Shown in pieces: positions 11,900 through 25,186 of a stretch of DNA of 64,000 nt. The stretch spans positions 992,001-1,056,000 of the forward strand of contig MU008166.1 in assembly GCA_010909165.1 (NCBI GenBank). The letters run 5' to 3'. This stretch comes from Anthoceros angustus. Taxonomy: Eukaryota > Streptophyta > Anthocerotopsida > Anthocerotales > Anthocerotaceae. How positions within the stretch are numbered: the first letter of the stretch is position 1; the number at the start of each line of letters is the position of its first letter. Under the pieces are notes generated by a model, which was not told the origin of the DNA, ran no database searches, and saw only the letters and a program-made list of their open reading frames with translations. A program made the translations under genes and the position numbers.

Positions 11900-14119
11900 A
11901 TGGGCTTCAGCTAGCTAAACGGGAATCCCGTTTGTGGGTCGAAATAGGATCGGTGAGACCATCCGGGAGGAACAAGACGGGGAGTATGGTGTACCCATCT
12001 GCCAAACTTTCTGCAGCCTTCCTCTCACAAATGCGTCATATCGTATGTGACCATGTGACCATGTCCATGACATGCCAGATGTTATCAGGGCTGGCATCCG
12101 CGGCCGCAGCTACACCTCCTCGCCGGACACGGTCGAATTGTTCACCTTTCTTCCTGCTTGGTAATGCCGGGATAAGTGTATTTTCCCTTTGATTTTTAAA
12201 TAAGATATGTAATCCACTAAAAAACATTCCCTACCACTTGCTCCTCGCTAGACATGGCAAGAGTCTCATTCAGGTACGAGTCTAACTCCCTCACTCTGAT
12301 GCAAAGTGCAAAGCAATTGAATTGCACAGAGACCTGAGCTGGTCGCCCGCTACTTCACCGTGCTTGTAGGAGGAAAATCATGGGAAATTCCGAATTCAAC
12401 CTCTAGCGCCCACACTTATCCTAATCATTATCGTGAGCATTGGTTTTGGCCCCATGAGATCTCCGATTGTCGATCATGCGAAAATGGGTCATGCTACACA
12501 CTTGCTCACCTCAAACCAACTTTTCCTACAGACAAGGCATCCTCTCACTCTCCCTCAAACAAAGAAACCATACACCCACTCGTGGCCGCCTCCAGGGAAA
12601 AGCTAGTCAACCTCCGACCTACAATGACAACAGATGCTCGTGAGGCCCCCTGCCCCTCCCCACGGGTTGTAGGTAGGCCCACAATGGGCGACCAAGGACC
12701 CCGAATCTCAATCAAGTGGTTACTCACGCCTCACAGCTGCTGTCTCAGCTCCCTCATTGCCACTGGAGCCGACTTTTCAGCATGATTGGGACCCTCCCTT
12801 AGGCTCTACCTTGGGCCTTATGCTACTTTCTGCACCTTTCCTCTTCACCACATCCTCACACACCCACTCCACTCTCTACACACCTACTCCACTACTCCAT
12901 TGTACTCCACAACCTTCTACTCTAACACCACCCTCTGGCTCATTGATTTCGATTTCATTTTGCCTTACGATAATAATGCCTTACGAGGTCCACACCGCCT
13001 AGGGTCCACTCTTCAGAATCAACAAGTTCTTCCTGGGCTGCTGTCTAGTCGGGATTTGCACTGCATACAATGAGAACCTCCAGAGTCTTTTCCCGAGTCT
13101 CACCCTCAAGCCGTAGAGTTTCAGTAGGCATCGGCCACCCACCTAAAAGCTAAAGCAATTTCACAGCAATCATTCACAAGGAGCAATCTCTCACCCCTGC
13201 TGAGGTACTCCGCTGGGAGCGAGCCCTCCGCTAATTTCACCACCGCAAACCCCCCTACCTCTACGTATATTGCGTTAGCTTGTGCTGCTTCAAGACGAAA
13301 TTCCTTCACAAGGAGCAAAGGACTCGCGAGTTTGGGAGCGCAAGATGCGATTCTTTACTTCTCAAACTTGCCCCCTCTTACGGGTAGAGCCCATCACTGC
13401 GTCAAATTTCTTCCCGGCGCTAGACGCCTCAACTGACCCCAAGCTTCCTCTTCTTATTCTAATTGTTATTTATCGGCAAACATTAACTTTTGCTATCACG
13501 TTTGCTAGCTCATTCCTTGCAAATCCTATTATTTTGATGTAGTTCGCCTACCACTTGAGCCTTAATGGTCCCTTTAAAATGTGACTTTTTACCTACTCTA
13601 TGTTCCTACTTACAGTTGTCTCTTGATGAGCATTTAAGCGTTGTCTTTTTACTCTATGGCTACCTCCCCCAAAAGGAAATACCCACTCAAGTGCTTCCAT
13701 GCTCACAAACTATGCTAGGTCGATGGGTTCTTGACTAGACCCCCCTTTGTCTCCCTTGGCAGTTGGTTGCCCTTCCCCAAACAGAATGGACCTTGCCCTC
13801 TTAGCTGCAGGTTCATCTTCTTCATTGGGTCCTTCCCTTCGTCGAGGAGAAAACATGGTAATCCTGTAAGGAGGTTAATATACGAACCCCCTTTCGGTGT
13901 TGCAGAACCCCTTTGACGAAACCTACTCGGTACCTAAAACACGTAAAGCAATCACAGTCTCCTTACAATGGACCATTCTTGGCCCCCTAAGTCATGAACA
14001 ACACAATTGAGGCATACACACAACGACAATAGTAGCGGGCACGGATGAAGCCATGATGGAAGAGGGACGTTTTTAAATGTGCACTTGCAAAATGGCACCG
14101 ATAGACACATGGCATAATG
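11900..14119. other. No recognised gene; pyrimidine-rich stretches
   Basis: Sequence upstream of the PPR gene. CT-rich runs occur near 12830-12960 on the plus strand. A minus-strand frame at 13121-13318 is open for 65 codons and one near 13720-13860 is charged (PRRREGPNEEDEPAAKRAR), but neither matches a family I know and stops separate them. I call no gene here. Confidence 0.4.
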
Positions 14120-17100
14120 AAGTTTATGTCTGAATCCTAATACATTGGATCCGGTTACTCATGCTATTCGGTCTCAACTGGGCCCCGAATAAGCGTAATC
14201 TAAAACTACAGCTAGGTTTCGACACGCCCTTCTTCACAAAACTGCCATTCTCACCCAAAGCGTTGTCCGTTGTTAACCTCCGCTTGGACGACGACGTGGA
14301 GGTTGCCATATGGTATCCAGCGTTGTCCTCCAACACGCCTGCCTCGGTCTTCATCCTCCGCACTCAAAGAAACAACTTGGGCCTTTGAACAATCCTTTTC
14401 ACTTATACAAACCTCCTTTGCCTGTAAATCGAAGGGCCTGCGATGGGGCTCAAGGTAAGCTCTTCTTCAAGATCCGGAGAACCTCGATCCGTGGATGCCT
14501 GGGGATGTATCCAAGACACCGTAAGTCCGCCTGATGGCGATACGCTTCCACATAGCAAGGCTCACTGCTTGTGCCACTTCCCGAGCATGCGCCCACCACC
14601 CGCCTCCTTCTTTTGAGAAGGTCTTGATCAATTTCATCATCGCCCAAGAGGCCTTTGGTATGGGCATACCACCAACTTGTCATGGGACACACCGCTTCTT
14701 TACCACGTTGTCATGTCCTATGACGGACCTCCCATTGTTGAAAGTGCCATGCATGGCATTCGCATCATCGAGCTCGATCCTTTGAACACCCATCTTCAAG
14801 CCCCATCCGATACCACATACTCCATCGCTTCAACCCCTATCATTGCTCATGTTAGTTTTATCCCACACGAAGACACCAGCCACCCTTCTTACACCACCGC
14901 GATCGATTCCGTGACTGTGGGCTTCCTCCACTCCATGCATGACAATCATGCGGAAGTCTTCGAGTTTTCTTGAAAACTGCTGAAAATCAGACTCAACATG
15001 GCATCCATCCGCTTGTCCATAGGCCCAATATCAAAGCCTCCGGGCACATCCATGACTGGTGTACCTCCTCACCAAGGTAGCCCGCATCTAAAATATCTCG
15101 CTTCCACTTGGTAATGAACCTCCTTCTACCAGAACAAGAAAATGTGCAGCCCTTCATGAAGATCAGATCCGCCATTACCGCTCGCCTTCCAAACTCTTCC
15201 AATTATTGATCTCGAAAATGAAATTTTAAAGTCCTCCGCATTTTCTGCAAGTTGTCTATATCCTTCAATTGCTGCAAAGGGCAAAAGAGTATAAGTGCAT
15301 ACACAGCGAATGCAATGCAACAGTATGCACTGTAGATCTCAAAGAGGCGCCGGCCCTCAAGGCCCCTTGAGTTCTATGGAGTGGACAGGCGCCGGCCGGG
15401 CCGGCCTTCAAGGCAAGTCCGGTCCCCACATCACATGTGGAAGTGGCCTCGCCACCGCCACCGCAAGAACGTTAGGTTTGTAATGCATACATATGAGAGA
15501 AGAAACGATGGGTAGTATGGCACACCTTCCCAAACGCCGTCTGAACCGAGCTATCATTTCACGAATGCAAAGGATATTCCACCTAACCTCTTCGAATGAT
15601 GAGCAGCCCAAGTGTTTACCATAGCCACTTGTATAACATGAAACTTCTTCCGTAAGGTAATCTCATCATCCATTTTAGGTCGATAATACAACACCTTCTG
15701 TACTGATGAGTATCCGACCGCACTCTCCAGGAACTTTGAACGATTTCCACGTTTTATAGCATATCCTTCTTAAATAAAAGGTCAACAACCTGAGCCTCCT
15801 CTTGTACCTTGCCTTTCTTCTTACTTGTTCCAGAACATGTTTTTCCGCAATTCAATTCTCCCATTTTGAAAATATTCGATCCACGTTGTCCCAAACCTTC
15901 CCTCCTGCTTGGCAATGCATAAGATGTGGGTCCGATTGTCCACCTTATTCCGCTTGTAAACATCGCCTTCCCGACCTCCGCGTCCTCAATCAAGCCCAAT
16001 ACAGATAGGTTGAATTTCCAATTCATGGTCATCCGACATCATCTCGCCTCGCAATAAATTCGCCCTCAAGTACCGACCGCTCAATGAAGGACATCTTCTT
16101 CCTTTGTTCGACATCGACAGTGGTGCTGGTACTGATTTCCGCCACCGTCACAATATACATGAGCTTCCACATATTGGAAGCGTGTTTTCCCCGGAGATAT
16201 ATCTCGCCAAATGTTTCATGGTCGCAAAGGTATGGTTCCCACCAAGAACGCCATAACATATTTCTTCGCTCGAACCTTTCCATCCAACTTGCGAGGTTGT
16301 CACACCTGCCGGGTCGATCATGCAAAGGAGAGGCAACACGCCTCCTCCTCAATCCTTCCTTCGATATTACACGAGCCAAATAATTTGCCCATGCCTCGCC
16401 CACTCTCCTTATCACAAGATCCGTGTAATATGGGATGCTGGTTTCAAATTCTCCAACTTCACTACTGCTTCGAACCACCTTCTTGGAGTAAGCCGAGTCC
16501 CGACTGTCAACGGGTCTCAGATCTTGATAGCATCCTCCACCTTTCCTCGTCTGTAAGAACATGAACAAGGGCAATGTTTTCCTGATGGTCCCCTTTTCCT
16601 TTATCCCTCTTCGACTTCTTCTTCCCACTCACCTACTACTACATCGCCACCGTCGTCGCTAGCAGAAAGACATCCGTAGAGCCGCTTTCGCTTTTCCACC
16701 GCTCCAACACATTGCCCCTGCTCCTCTTCCCTGGAGCGCCCGGCCGGGCGCCTCCTCCTCCTCCACAGTGGCGAGAGGGGGGCGCCCGGCGCCCTAGTCC
16801 ATCTCCACCCAACGGAATCGACAAACCAGCGTTTGGGGTCAGTCTTCCCCATCCGCCAGGGGGCGCGGCGGCGCGATTGTCATCCGTGATCGCGACGGTA
16901 GGAACACGTGAAGCCCCAATGTCTGCAAAGTTGAGGATGTCATCTTCATCCCTATCCTCATCTTGGTCACCTGACCCCTCTCCATCTGAAAGACCTAGCA
17001 CATCTGGGATCGGTCCATCCTCCTCGTCGGATGGTCCCAGTTCACTATCTGCATCCTGGTGCACAGGGCTATCTGCATCATCCTCATTTCTTTTTAGCTG

Positions 17101-17180
17101 GTCTCTCGCTCTCCTCATGGACAATACGCGCCTGTGTGCCATAATAGTCTCCGACACCTTTCCACAAACACCATAAATTT
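14120..17180 (-). mobile_element. Decayed element with GGNHT (ParB-like) motif, copy 1
   Basis: Minus-strand remnant that recurs, diverged, at 17690-20930. In protein order: an acidic N-terminal segment at 17144-16850 (MAHRRVLSMRRARDQ, then many Asp/Glu); a segment with WANYLARVISKEGL at about 16390; CMIDPAG near 16320; and GVLGGNHTFATMKHLA at about 16250-16200. A long C-terminal part, broken by stops and frame changes, runs to about 14120. The GGNHT block followed by an alpha-helical MKHLA segment resembles the DGNHR-type core of ParB/sulfiredoxin-fold domains; this is weak, motif-level evidence. Frames change repeatedly, so no intact protein is encoded. No terminal repeats or target duplication were found. 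GC-rich palindromic blocks interrupt it at 15347, 15404 and 16737. Confidence 0.5.
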
Positions 17181-17344
17181 TGAAGGGGGGGAATATACAA
17201 ACTTCCTTACAGGAAAAAATAACCCCTTTGACGGAAAAGGCACCATCCTCAAATTGCGGAAAATGGCTGGTTTGAGAATACAGACACCATCCGTATATAC
17301 AAACCCATAGCGGAACACCAAACTGAACAGGACATCCTCTACAC

Positions 17345-17372
17345 GAACCCCACATGCTGCCGGCCGGCCGGC
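17345..17372. repeat. GC palindromic block
   Basis: A short run around GCCGGCCGGCCGGCGCC, one of about fifteen similar GGCGCCGGCC-type palindromic blocks scattered between 15 and 47 kb. Confidence 0.6.
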
Positions 17373-17689
17373 GCCATTGCGGATTGCAAACAAAGCACAT
17401 CGTAACATCAAAATTTCAGAAAAGTCACATCGTGAAATTTAAAAGGGTTCGGAAACATCCGGAACATGCAGGTGTTCTCATACTGGCAAAGCTAAACACC
17501 TACTCCATAAGCTGCAGGAGATTTGCTGTCGGTGTCTCGATGTTCTATCGTGAGGGCTTACATGTGAGTCGACCATTTCATCCACCGCAACTGAATCTAC
17601 AACAAGTGCCAAATTACGCAAGCGCTCCATCTCCTGTGCGTCAAAGCTATCATTCTCATCTAAAGCCACACAGCAACGCAACTAGTGTC

Positions 17690-20160
17690 GTAGTCCCACT
17701 GCCTGAGCATGCATCAATAACCGAGTCTCCCTCCTTGGAGAATGTCCTCACGAGTTTCATCATAAGACCCAATGGTCTCTGGTATGGGCACACTACCAAC
17801 TTGTCATGAGACAGGTAAACCTATTTCTTTGACGGTAGGGTGTCCAATAACGGATCTTCCATTGTTGAAGGTCCCGTGCATCACATTGGGCATCATGGCA
17901 GCCCTGTCCTTCGCACATCCATCTTTCACACCCCATCCAACTGTAACGTATTCCACAGTCTCAAATCCTCCTCATCGTTGTTCATGTTAGTCTTATCCCA
18001 AATGAATGACACCAAGCCGCCTTTGGCACACCACTTCGCATAGCCTCCCTTACCGTATGGGCTTCTTCAACACCATGCATGATAATTCGAAGTCGTCATT
18101 TTCCGTTTTCTCCGAAACTTTGAAACACACCCCATCATTGGATAAATCCATTCGTTTGTCCATTGGCCCGATGTCAAATCCACGGGAACATCCATGACTA
18201 GAAGGGTGTATTTCCTTCCCTCAAAACCCACGCATGTCCGAGCGTTGCGGCTTCCACCATCGACTGTTTCTCGACGGAACATTGAATATCATGGAGTCCT
18301 TCTTCCAAGTCCTTGTCCAAAGCCCGCTGCTCATTCTCTAAGCCCTTCCAATTATTGATCTCGAAAATGAAATGCGGAAGTCGTCGCGCTTTGTCAAGAC
18401 CTCCACGTCCTTGATTCTGCCAAAAACAACTTAGAATCGCTCAAGCACACAACGCTATGCGTGGATGGCGGCCGGCCGGCGCCCCCTGATCAGCGTGGAG
18501 TGCGGGAGGCGCCGGCCGGCCGCCCTCACCTGCGAGCGAGGCGAGCGCCGGCCGGCCCCAGTGATCCATGGTGGGGCGCCGGTGGCCCTGAAATGAACAT
18601 GGAAAGAAGGTGCGGGAAAATGGCTTACCTTTCCGCAAATGCCGTTTGGAATCGCGAGCATTTCATCGAGTCTTTGGGGATACTCTGCCGAACCTCTTCA
18701 AAGAGAGCAACCAAGGTGTTTGCCATCGCCACTTGAATAATATGGAATTTCTTCGAAGAGATATATCGTCATCCATTCCTTTCGGTCAATGAGACACAAC
18801 ACTTTCTGTGCGGTGATAAGTATGTCTGCCCACACTCCCATTGGAATCCCTTGAAATGATTTCCAAGGCTTTGCAAGCATATCTTTTGGCTTCACATACG
18901 AGTCTATTTTGTTGGCCTCCTCGGTACTTTCCTTCACCTTGCTTGCTTGTCTTGCTATCACATGCTTCTTCTCCCAACTCCGCTTCCCACTTGGTAAAAA
19001 TCTTGTCTACATTTTCCCATACCCTACCCTCTTGTTTCGCATGCATAAAATATGGGTCTGTTGTCAACCTTGTTACATTTATAAACATCATCTTCGTGCT
19101 TCATCATCCTCAATAAGCCCCAACACCTTATACAAGTTGAATTTCCATGTCATGGTCATCGCACGACATCCGTTTCGCAATAATCAATTCATCACAAATA
19201 CCTCACCGCTCTATAAAATTCATCTTGCGCCGGACATAGTATTATGGTCGTGGCGGACTCGCATCTCTGTACGTTGAGACCACAGTACATGAGCCTCCAC
19301 ATATATTGAAACCGCTTTTGCGGAGATGTCGCAAGATGCTTCATTGCCGCATAAGTGTGGTTTCCTCCTACTCCCATGACATATTTTTGGCCGAATCTAC
19401 GCATCTAGCTTTTCCATGTCATCACACTCCGGATCAATCATACATAATAAAGGCCCTCTTCAATCCTCCTTTTTGATATAACACGCGCCAAATAATTGGC
19501 CCATGCTTCATCCACCCCGTGTCATGCATCGGTGTAGTGCGATGCGGTCGAAGGTTCTCCAATTTCACCAACTGTTTAATACTACCTTCTTCATATCTTC
19601 TCGACCGTGTCGGTCTTCATCCGGATAGCTTCGCAATCCTCTCCGATCTGTTGTCACATGAGCGGTGGGAATGTCACCCACATTTTCCACCCTCTGCGGT
19701 TGCCTTTCCTCTTTGCTTTTGCCTTAGGATGGTCCTCTCGTCATTCCTTCTTCTCCCATCTCCTTCAAAAAGCCTTCCTTTTCCCTTAGGTCCCTCCCTC
19801 CCAGGTCCTTGTTGTATCATGAGAGGCGGCGCCGGCCGGGCCCTCTCCTTCCCCGCCTTGGTGGGTGTGCCCGGCCTCACCCTTGGCTGCGAGCGCCGGG
19901 TGGCCGGGCGCCCCTCTACCTCTCCAGCCGATCAGCAACCCGGGTTTCATAAGGCATGAAAACCCCGCATCCTGTCCTCCTGCGCGTCCGAATTTTCTTC
20001 ATCGGTGTCCGGATATCGTGTCGGGCCATAGTCTTCATCCTCGGGCCAAATTGCCCTCCTCGTTCTCATTGTCCTTCTCTTCCTCCTCATCACGCACTCG
20101 GCTCTTGCGCCACGCATGACCCTCTGTCTTTGCATTGTTTGTGTGATTTCCGCACACGTC
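17690..20160 (-). mobile_element. Decayed element with GGNHT (ParB-like) motif, copy 2
   Basis: Second diverged copy of the element at 14120-17180, same strand. Collinear landmarks: acidic Arg-rich start near 20119 (MQRQRVMRGARAE, then EDEDYGPTRYPDTDEEN); an AWANYLARVIS-like segment near 19500; CMIDPE near 19435; GVGGNHTYAAMKHLA at about 19380-19330; FQYM and YCGLNVQ soon after; and RVWENVDKIFTKWEAELG near 19010. The DNA at 17696-17815 aligns with 14570-14690. Several frames are needed to read it, so it is not a working gene. GC-palindromic blocks occur at 18470-18560 and 19828-19910. Only these two copies lie in the window. Confidence 0.5.
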
Positions 20161-20178
20161 CGATGAATGCATTCCCCA

Positions 20179-20928
20179 TCACGAGCCTGCAATGAACAAT
20201 GCTCCTTTGTTAGAAGGCGGCGGAAAGCATAAAAAACGAAATAGGGTAAGGTTTGCGAATACCGATTGCTCCCGCCTGCATTCCCGAAACAGCTGCAAAA
20301 GCCTGGCAGGTTCGCATTTCTTGATAACAAGGTTGTTGAACCTGATTTCGAAAGCTCTGTATAGCTCGGGACCCTGGGGCACCGCATCGAATTCTTGAGG
20401 CCTTGTAATGCACAGTAACTGTGCTACTGGATCCCCATTTGACATGTCCAATGTTGCCCACACTAGCCACCCTGCCCTTGCCGTTGATTGTGCATCCTTG
20501 TAACCCATAATCCACGCGCTTGCAGCGTCAAAACATGCTCGTCTTACGGTTGCGGATCCTGAACAACCATCCAATCCTTGTCCAAGATCTTCACGCATCC
20601 ATCGTGCTCCAGGCCGAATGTAAATGTCTCCTCGGCGAGAAGGAATAGGAGCCACCCTCTTCCCACCCTTCTCCCCTTCTCTCCATGGCCTCCTGATTTT
20701 GTTGTGCTTGCCTTGCCGCCAGCTTCCAGACTTGAGTGCCTCACGCTGGAAGCGCCCGCTGCCGTCAGCTAGCATGTCCTCCCGACGGTCTTCCATCATC
20801 GGCATGCGCCTTCTCGCCACTGTCTTTGCTTTCCTCGCTCGCGTTTTCTTCGTCTTCTGCAGGCTCGGGGATCCGGGTTCGTCGCCCTGATCCTTCTTGC
20901 TTCTTCTTCCCATCGCCATCACCTTCAA
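20179..20928 (-). CDS. Hypothetical basic protein (249 codons)
   Basis: An uninterrupted minus-strand frame directly upstream of GGNHT element copy 2. It is the longest clean frame in that area and is probably that element's N-terminal region. The first ~60 residues are rich in Lys and Arg (MGRRSKKDQGDE, KKTRARKAKTVARRR), like a nuclear localisation region. The rest has ordinary amino-acid composition (GYKDAQSTARAGWLVWATLD, YRAFEIRFNNLVIKKCEPAR). I recognise no family. Copy 1 has a similar MGRRSRRG start near 16628, which supports an element origin. It could also be a captured host exon. Confidence 0.35.
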   Translation of the reverse strand: MKVMAMGRRSKKDQGDEPGSPSLQKTKKTRARKAKTVARRRMPMMEDRREDMLADGSGRFQREALKSGSWRQGKHNKIRRPWREGEKGGKRVAPIPSRRGDIYIRPGARWMREDLGQGLDGCSGSATVRRACFDAASAWIMGYKDAQSTARAGWLVWATLDMSNGDPVAQLLCITRPQEFDAVPQGPELYRAFEIRFNNLVIKKCEPARLLQLFRECRREQSVFANLTLFRFLCFPPPSNKGALFIAGS

Positions 20929-20929
20929 T

Positions 20930-22165
20930 TCAATACAAGAGCCATTGATGGGCCTTCCTTCTGCTAATTAGCGTCGCAATTCTACCACAAACACGTCAAT
21001 TGCACATGCAAACTGGAAAGTGAGAACCCAAAGCGAGAAGTTCATCTCCCTCGCCCAATTTCTCGTTGCTGCAATCAAGGGGTTAGAGATGGCGCTCCGC
21101 ATTCGTCTCCTCGAGGCGACCACACCGCGCTCACCGCTCCCTCTTGCACAAAGCTCAATTGCTCGCCGTTTGAGTGACCAGTTGCGCTCCACTCCGGTTT
21201 TGTTTGCCTAAACTTGCTATTTAAGCGCCTTTGTCGTTCACCTTTCCACCTTAATACATTTAGGGTTTGGTTACTCCAACTAGCCGATGGTTCGAACCCG
21301 GTGGAACATTATTAACGCCATCTTGTACATACAACGTCTACCGCTTTTTCCCATTGCGTTGGGTTTAAAAACCAAACATAATGACTTTCCGTTACTTGCC
21401 TCGCAAACATTAGGAACTTAACGACGTTTTCAACAATGGTTTTATATGGTTGGTGGTATATCAAAGCGGCCTCCGGAAGGCTTAGACATTTCCAACCTAT
21501 CTAATGTTGAATGAACCTTGCCTTCTTTCATTCCTCCACCGTCCAACCTCGGAAGGCGCCCAACAAAATGCTTCGCCACTCACTGCATAGGCGGCGATGT
21601 CGATCACTGCTTTGTCGAACGCCGTCGTCTTGGATGCGTTGTCGAGGGAGACATGTCCTCATTCCCCGTTTGATTGTGCGGGCATACTGCGGATGGTGAG
21701 GTCAATCCCAATATGAAGAGAACTTCCGTGCAGACGAGGAGAAGCGGACTGAATGCCCGGCGTCGCATGTTCCAAGACATCTCTCCCCACGCACTACGGG
21801 AAGGTGTGCTTTCACATTCTAATGGAGGTTGACTTTGTGAATTTTATCCTCTAAGTAAAGTCTTTGCATACCAGTACGCCGATTCGGAGGCCGACATCGC
21901 CTCGGCCTCCCTACCATTCCGAGGTGCCTGCCACGGACACCAAGAAATCTTAACCGGTATGCCGCCCTGGAGGGATCCCCATGCAAACAACGGTGTGAGC
22001 AAGCAGCTACCGCTAGAAACCGCCACTCCCAAGGTGGGCTCCGAATGCGTAGAGGCAGCTTGTTCATGCGGTGGAGTCCGCACGCACCATCGCAGAAGAA
22101 TGCGGCAATAAATGAGGCGATTTCGAGCACTCCGAGATCGACGCCATCTTATCACCCCAAACCAT
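20930..22165. other. No recognised gene
   Basis: Moderately GC-rich sequence between the two element families. Open frames are short and overlap on both strands. A minus-strand segment at 21819-22155 is open in two frames but shows no known motif. Confidence 0.4.
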
Positions 22166-22167
22166 GA

Positions 22168-24900
22168 GTGAGACTTTGGTGTCTGCGAAAACTACGAGTG
22201 TCCGGTGCCAAGAGGCGAGCTGCGGGAGTCTCAATGAGGAAATGTGAAGTGGAAAGCATCAACATTGATTTTGAAGGCATGTTGCAATCGGATGTGTCTC
22301 CGCAGTTGACAAAAGAAAGGTTTCGTGAACAACGATATCGCTATTTACGGATGGGGAGGCGGGGCAGAAACATTTTGGAATCCTCATACGGGTTGTGCGA
22401 CAAGAGCTGGGTAACGCAAAAGTTGTTACTCATCTTGGGGCGGATCCTTTGATCTTGCTTGCCTTGAGGAAGAGTGTATTGCCTCGGCCACAGCGATATG
22501 AAGAGTTGAAGAGTAGAGTCATAGAATGCCGTGGGATGCTATGAGGCCGAATCCAAAAAGATCTCACCATGCATTAAGTGCAATAGCCTGGATGGACAAT
22601 GCTTTCCTCAACATGGTGAGAGACTTCCAAATATCGAGGTCTTCAACCTACCGACACATACACAAAACTAGAAATTTGGAGTGAATATAGGCATTGTGAA
22701 CAAAGAGGTCTGATGTGACTCGCTGGTTCTTGAAGCTATGGAAAGGGCACTTCAACAGGTAAAGATTCCAAAGTCTAGATTCTCTACTTGCTCGCTCTGC
22801 TGGATTGAAAACAACTATACGAAATACAATCTCAAAGGTTGATCAAGGTAAGTTACATTCTTTTCCTTATGTTTTCCATCGAGGGTGGTTGACCGTAGGC
22901 CAAACCCTCAATGGCGATTTGTATAGTATGTGTCAATATGCCCCCCGCTTCGGTGGGTCGGTGGGCGGTGGCCGGCGCCCACCATCTCACCATGTCCTTA
23001 GGATTATGTGTGGGTTCCCACAGTCATGGGCCGGGCCCCGTTCTAACCATGCATGTGCCTATCACATTGCTTGGGCCCGCCATGCAAGGCTATTACCATG
23101 TCGACCTTGCGAATGAGGTCGGTCTCGGCGCCGGTGGCGGCGCCCCACCGGCGCCTCCTTCCGCTTGAATGCGACAAATATGTTCCGCCCATTATATCCT
23201 TTGTTGTCGATCATGGGGGCGAGGTGGGGGTGAGGAAGGAGAAGTTGCGGTGTCCATGACATACATCCATGTGATGCTTACAACGTTGATTCTTGGACAT
23301 CATACTATGTTTTTATCTTGTAAGTTGTCAACTTTAAAGGGACTCAAAAACTATGTTGTGAATATGTTATATGCGCATCAAGCGACCTTTGGTGAAGATG
23401 ACAAAACACCGGAGCAAGAGTTATGTTGAACCACATAAGTATATGTTACTATGTATCGATGGCATGGACGAAGAAGAGAGATACCGCACATGTTGAGGTG
23501 GCCAAAAACCTAGGCGAAATGCATTTCCGTTCACGTGGTGCATGATCCACAACTACACCCACAAAGCCACGGCGTTTTTCGCCAACCTCGATGCCAATTT
23601 GACTATCGCGTCATTCAAGATGTCATCCACAACTATGATGGTGTGCTGCCCAAAGTTTTGTATTTGCAACTTGACAATACATGTCGGGAGAACAAGAATC
23701 AGCTATTATTTGCATATGAACATGCTCGTTGATATGGGCACGTTCGAAAAAGTGAAGGTGGGATTCCTTTGGTTGGTCACACTCATGATCAAATAGACGG
23801 ATGTTTTCGCTTCCAAAAGCCTTAAACACAAAGAAGCGCAGCGCTACCCGTGACACACATTGAGGCCTATACTCCCTCTCCGGTGAAGGTTACAGTGGAG
23901 GTTCAGTTCCGGACATATATGGCCAATCTGGGCGAGGAGGTGAAGTATGCGCAGCGGTGAAAAGTTGAATAATCATCATACCGGCACGTTCAAAATTACA
24001 GCGAGGACAAACGGCGCGGCAGTCACGATCATCGAGCAAAGCGGTATTCAACATCTCGCTTTGGGAAGCGGAGGCGAGTTTGGAGTTCTTAAATTTCGTT
24101 CCGATGCCATATGCGCCTTTGATGTCCTTACGTGCGGGATAAAAAGGAACATGAGAACCACTGTGGTGTGGCTCATTTGAAGGATGGGTTTGGAATGCGA
24201 CCTTATGTAGTAGAGTACAAGTGGTGGGAAGAATGCAGGTGACGACGAGATTGTTGTTGGAAAACCACATCGGCCTTGTTACGGACCGTCCTTGGAAATG
24301 GTTCTCCGTCTTTGAGGAGGAAGAGCAGCCTTCATGTACGATGAAGCTTTGCTAGAAGAAGCATTGTTGAGGAGCTTCCCCAGCGAGATATGTCAGGGCA
24401 TATCAAAACATTGGAAGGCAGCAGCGTGAAATGGCGCTTGAATGGCGATATTAAATCAAAAGGAATGTTCTCGCATGCCATGCACCAACATACAACAAAC
24501 CTTTACGGATTGGGAAAGTCACGGACGTGAGTTGGATGCACCACAACCTCACTTTCTTATCCACTGTATCGGACGAGATCATCTGACGTCTGGGCGGTAT
24601 GTGGAGGAATATATACTACGAGGAAGAGGTAACAAGATGGAGACTAGGGAAAAAGGTAATAAGGTATTTTATCCCAAAAACATACAGGTGGTCTATGTGA
24701 ATGATCTGTCATCCTTTATTACGGTTTTATTTTGAATGCGGAAACATTTGTATGCGGTGGACACAAAAAGGCGATCGAGGACAAATTGAGCGGTGCGGAT
24801 TCATACTGACCCGGTCAAAGTGTGGCGGAGGATAGCGATGACAATATTGACGCTGGGCCAGCGATGACGAAGGCGTGAACTCGGGGGGACTAGCTATTGA
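22168..24900 (+). pseudogene. DUF7869-type element, copy 1 (decayed)
   Basis: Plus-strand remnant of a DUF7869-domain protein, a family of unknown function that behaves as a repeated element here. In order: AIAWMDNAFLNM near 22580; TRWFLKLWKGHFNR near 22720; EIPHMLRWPK at 23480; then the diagnostic block VLPKVLYLQLDNTCRENKNQ at about 23640-23705. MLVDMGTFEKVKVGF and a VGHTHDQID-like segment follow at 23720-23800, partly in another frame. The C terminus (GRDHLTSGRYVEEYI at about 24570-24620) matches the better-preserved C-terminal domain of copy 2 (46000-46341). Known homologues have the form LQMDNxxRENKN...VGHTHxDIDQ, suggesting an RNase-H-like nuclease fold; that role is inferred. Multiple stops and frameshifts rule out a working protein. 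A GC-rich insert with GGCGCC palindromes lies at 22960-23160. Confidence 0.65.
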
Positions 24901-25186
24901 GTGTGACTAGCCTCAACCATTCTCATTAGGGGTGTATGGATGTGGTCCCCACTTCATGTCGATGGCGCCCATCCTTTCCAACAAAGCGTACATGGCTGCG
25001 GTGGCCGGCGCCCTATTCCTCTTGCATTTGTTAGTGCATAACTTTATCTGAAATTGTAGAAGTGCAATGGCGGTTGCACATACCACTTGTTTTAGGCTGA
25101 ATATTGACGGACTATGTCCTGTGAATATGTTGCGTGAGTCCCGCAGTTTAGGGTATTTGTCTCCAACACCACGGCATGCAACATGA

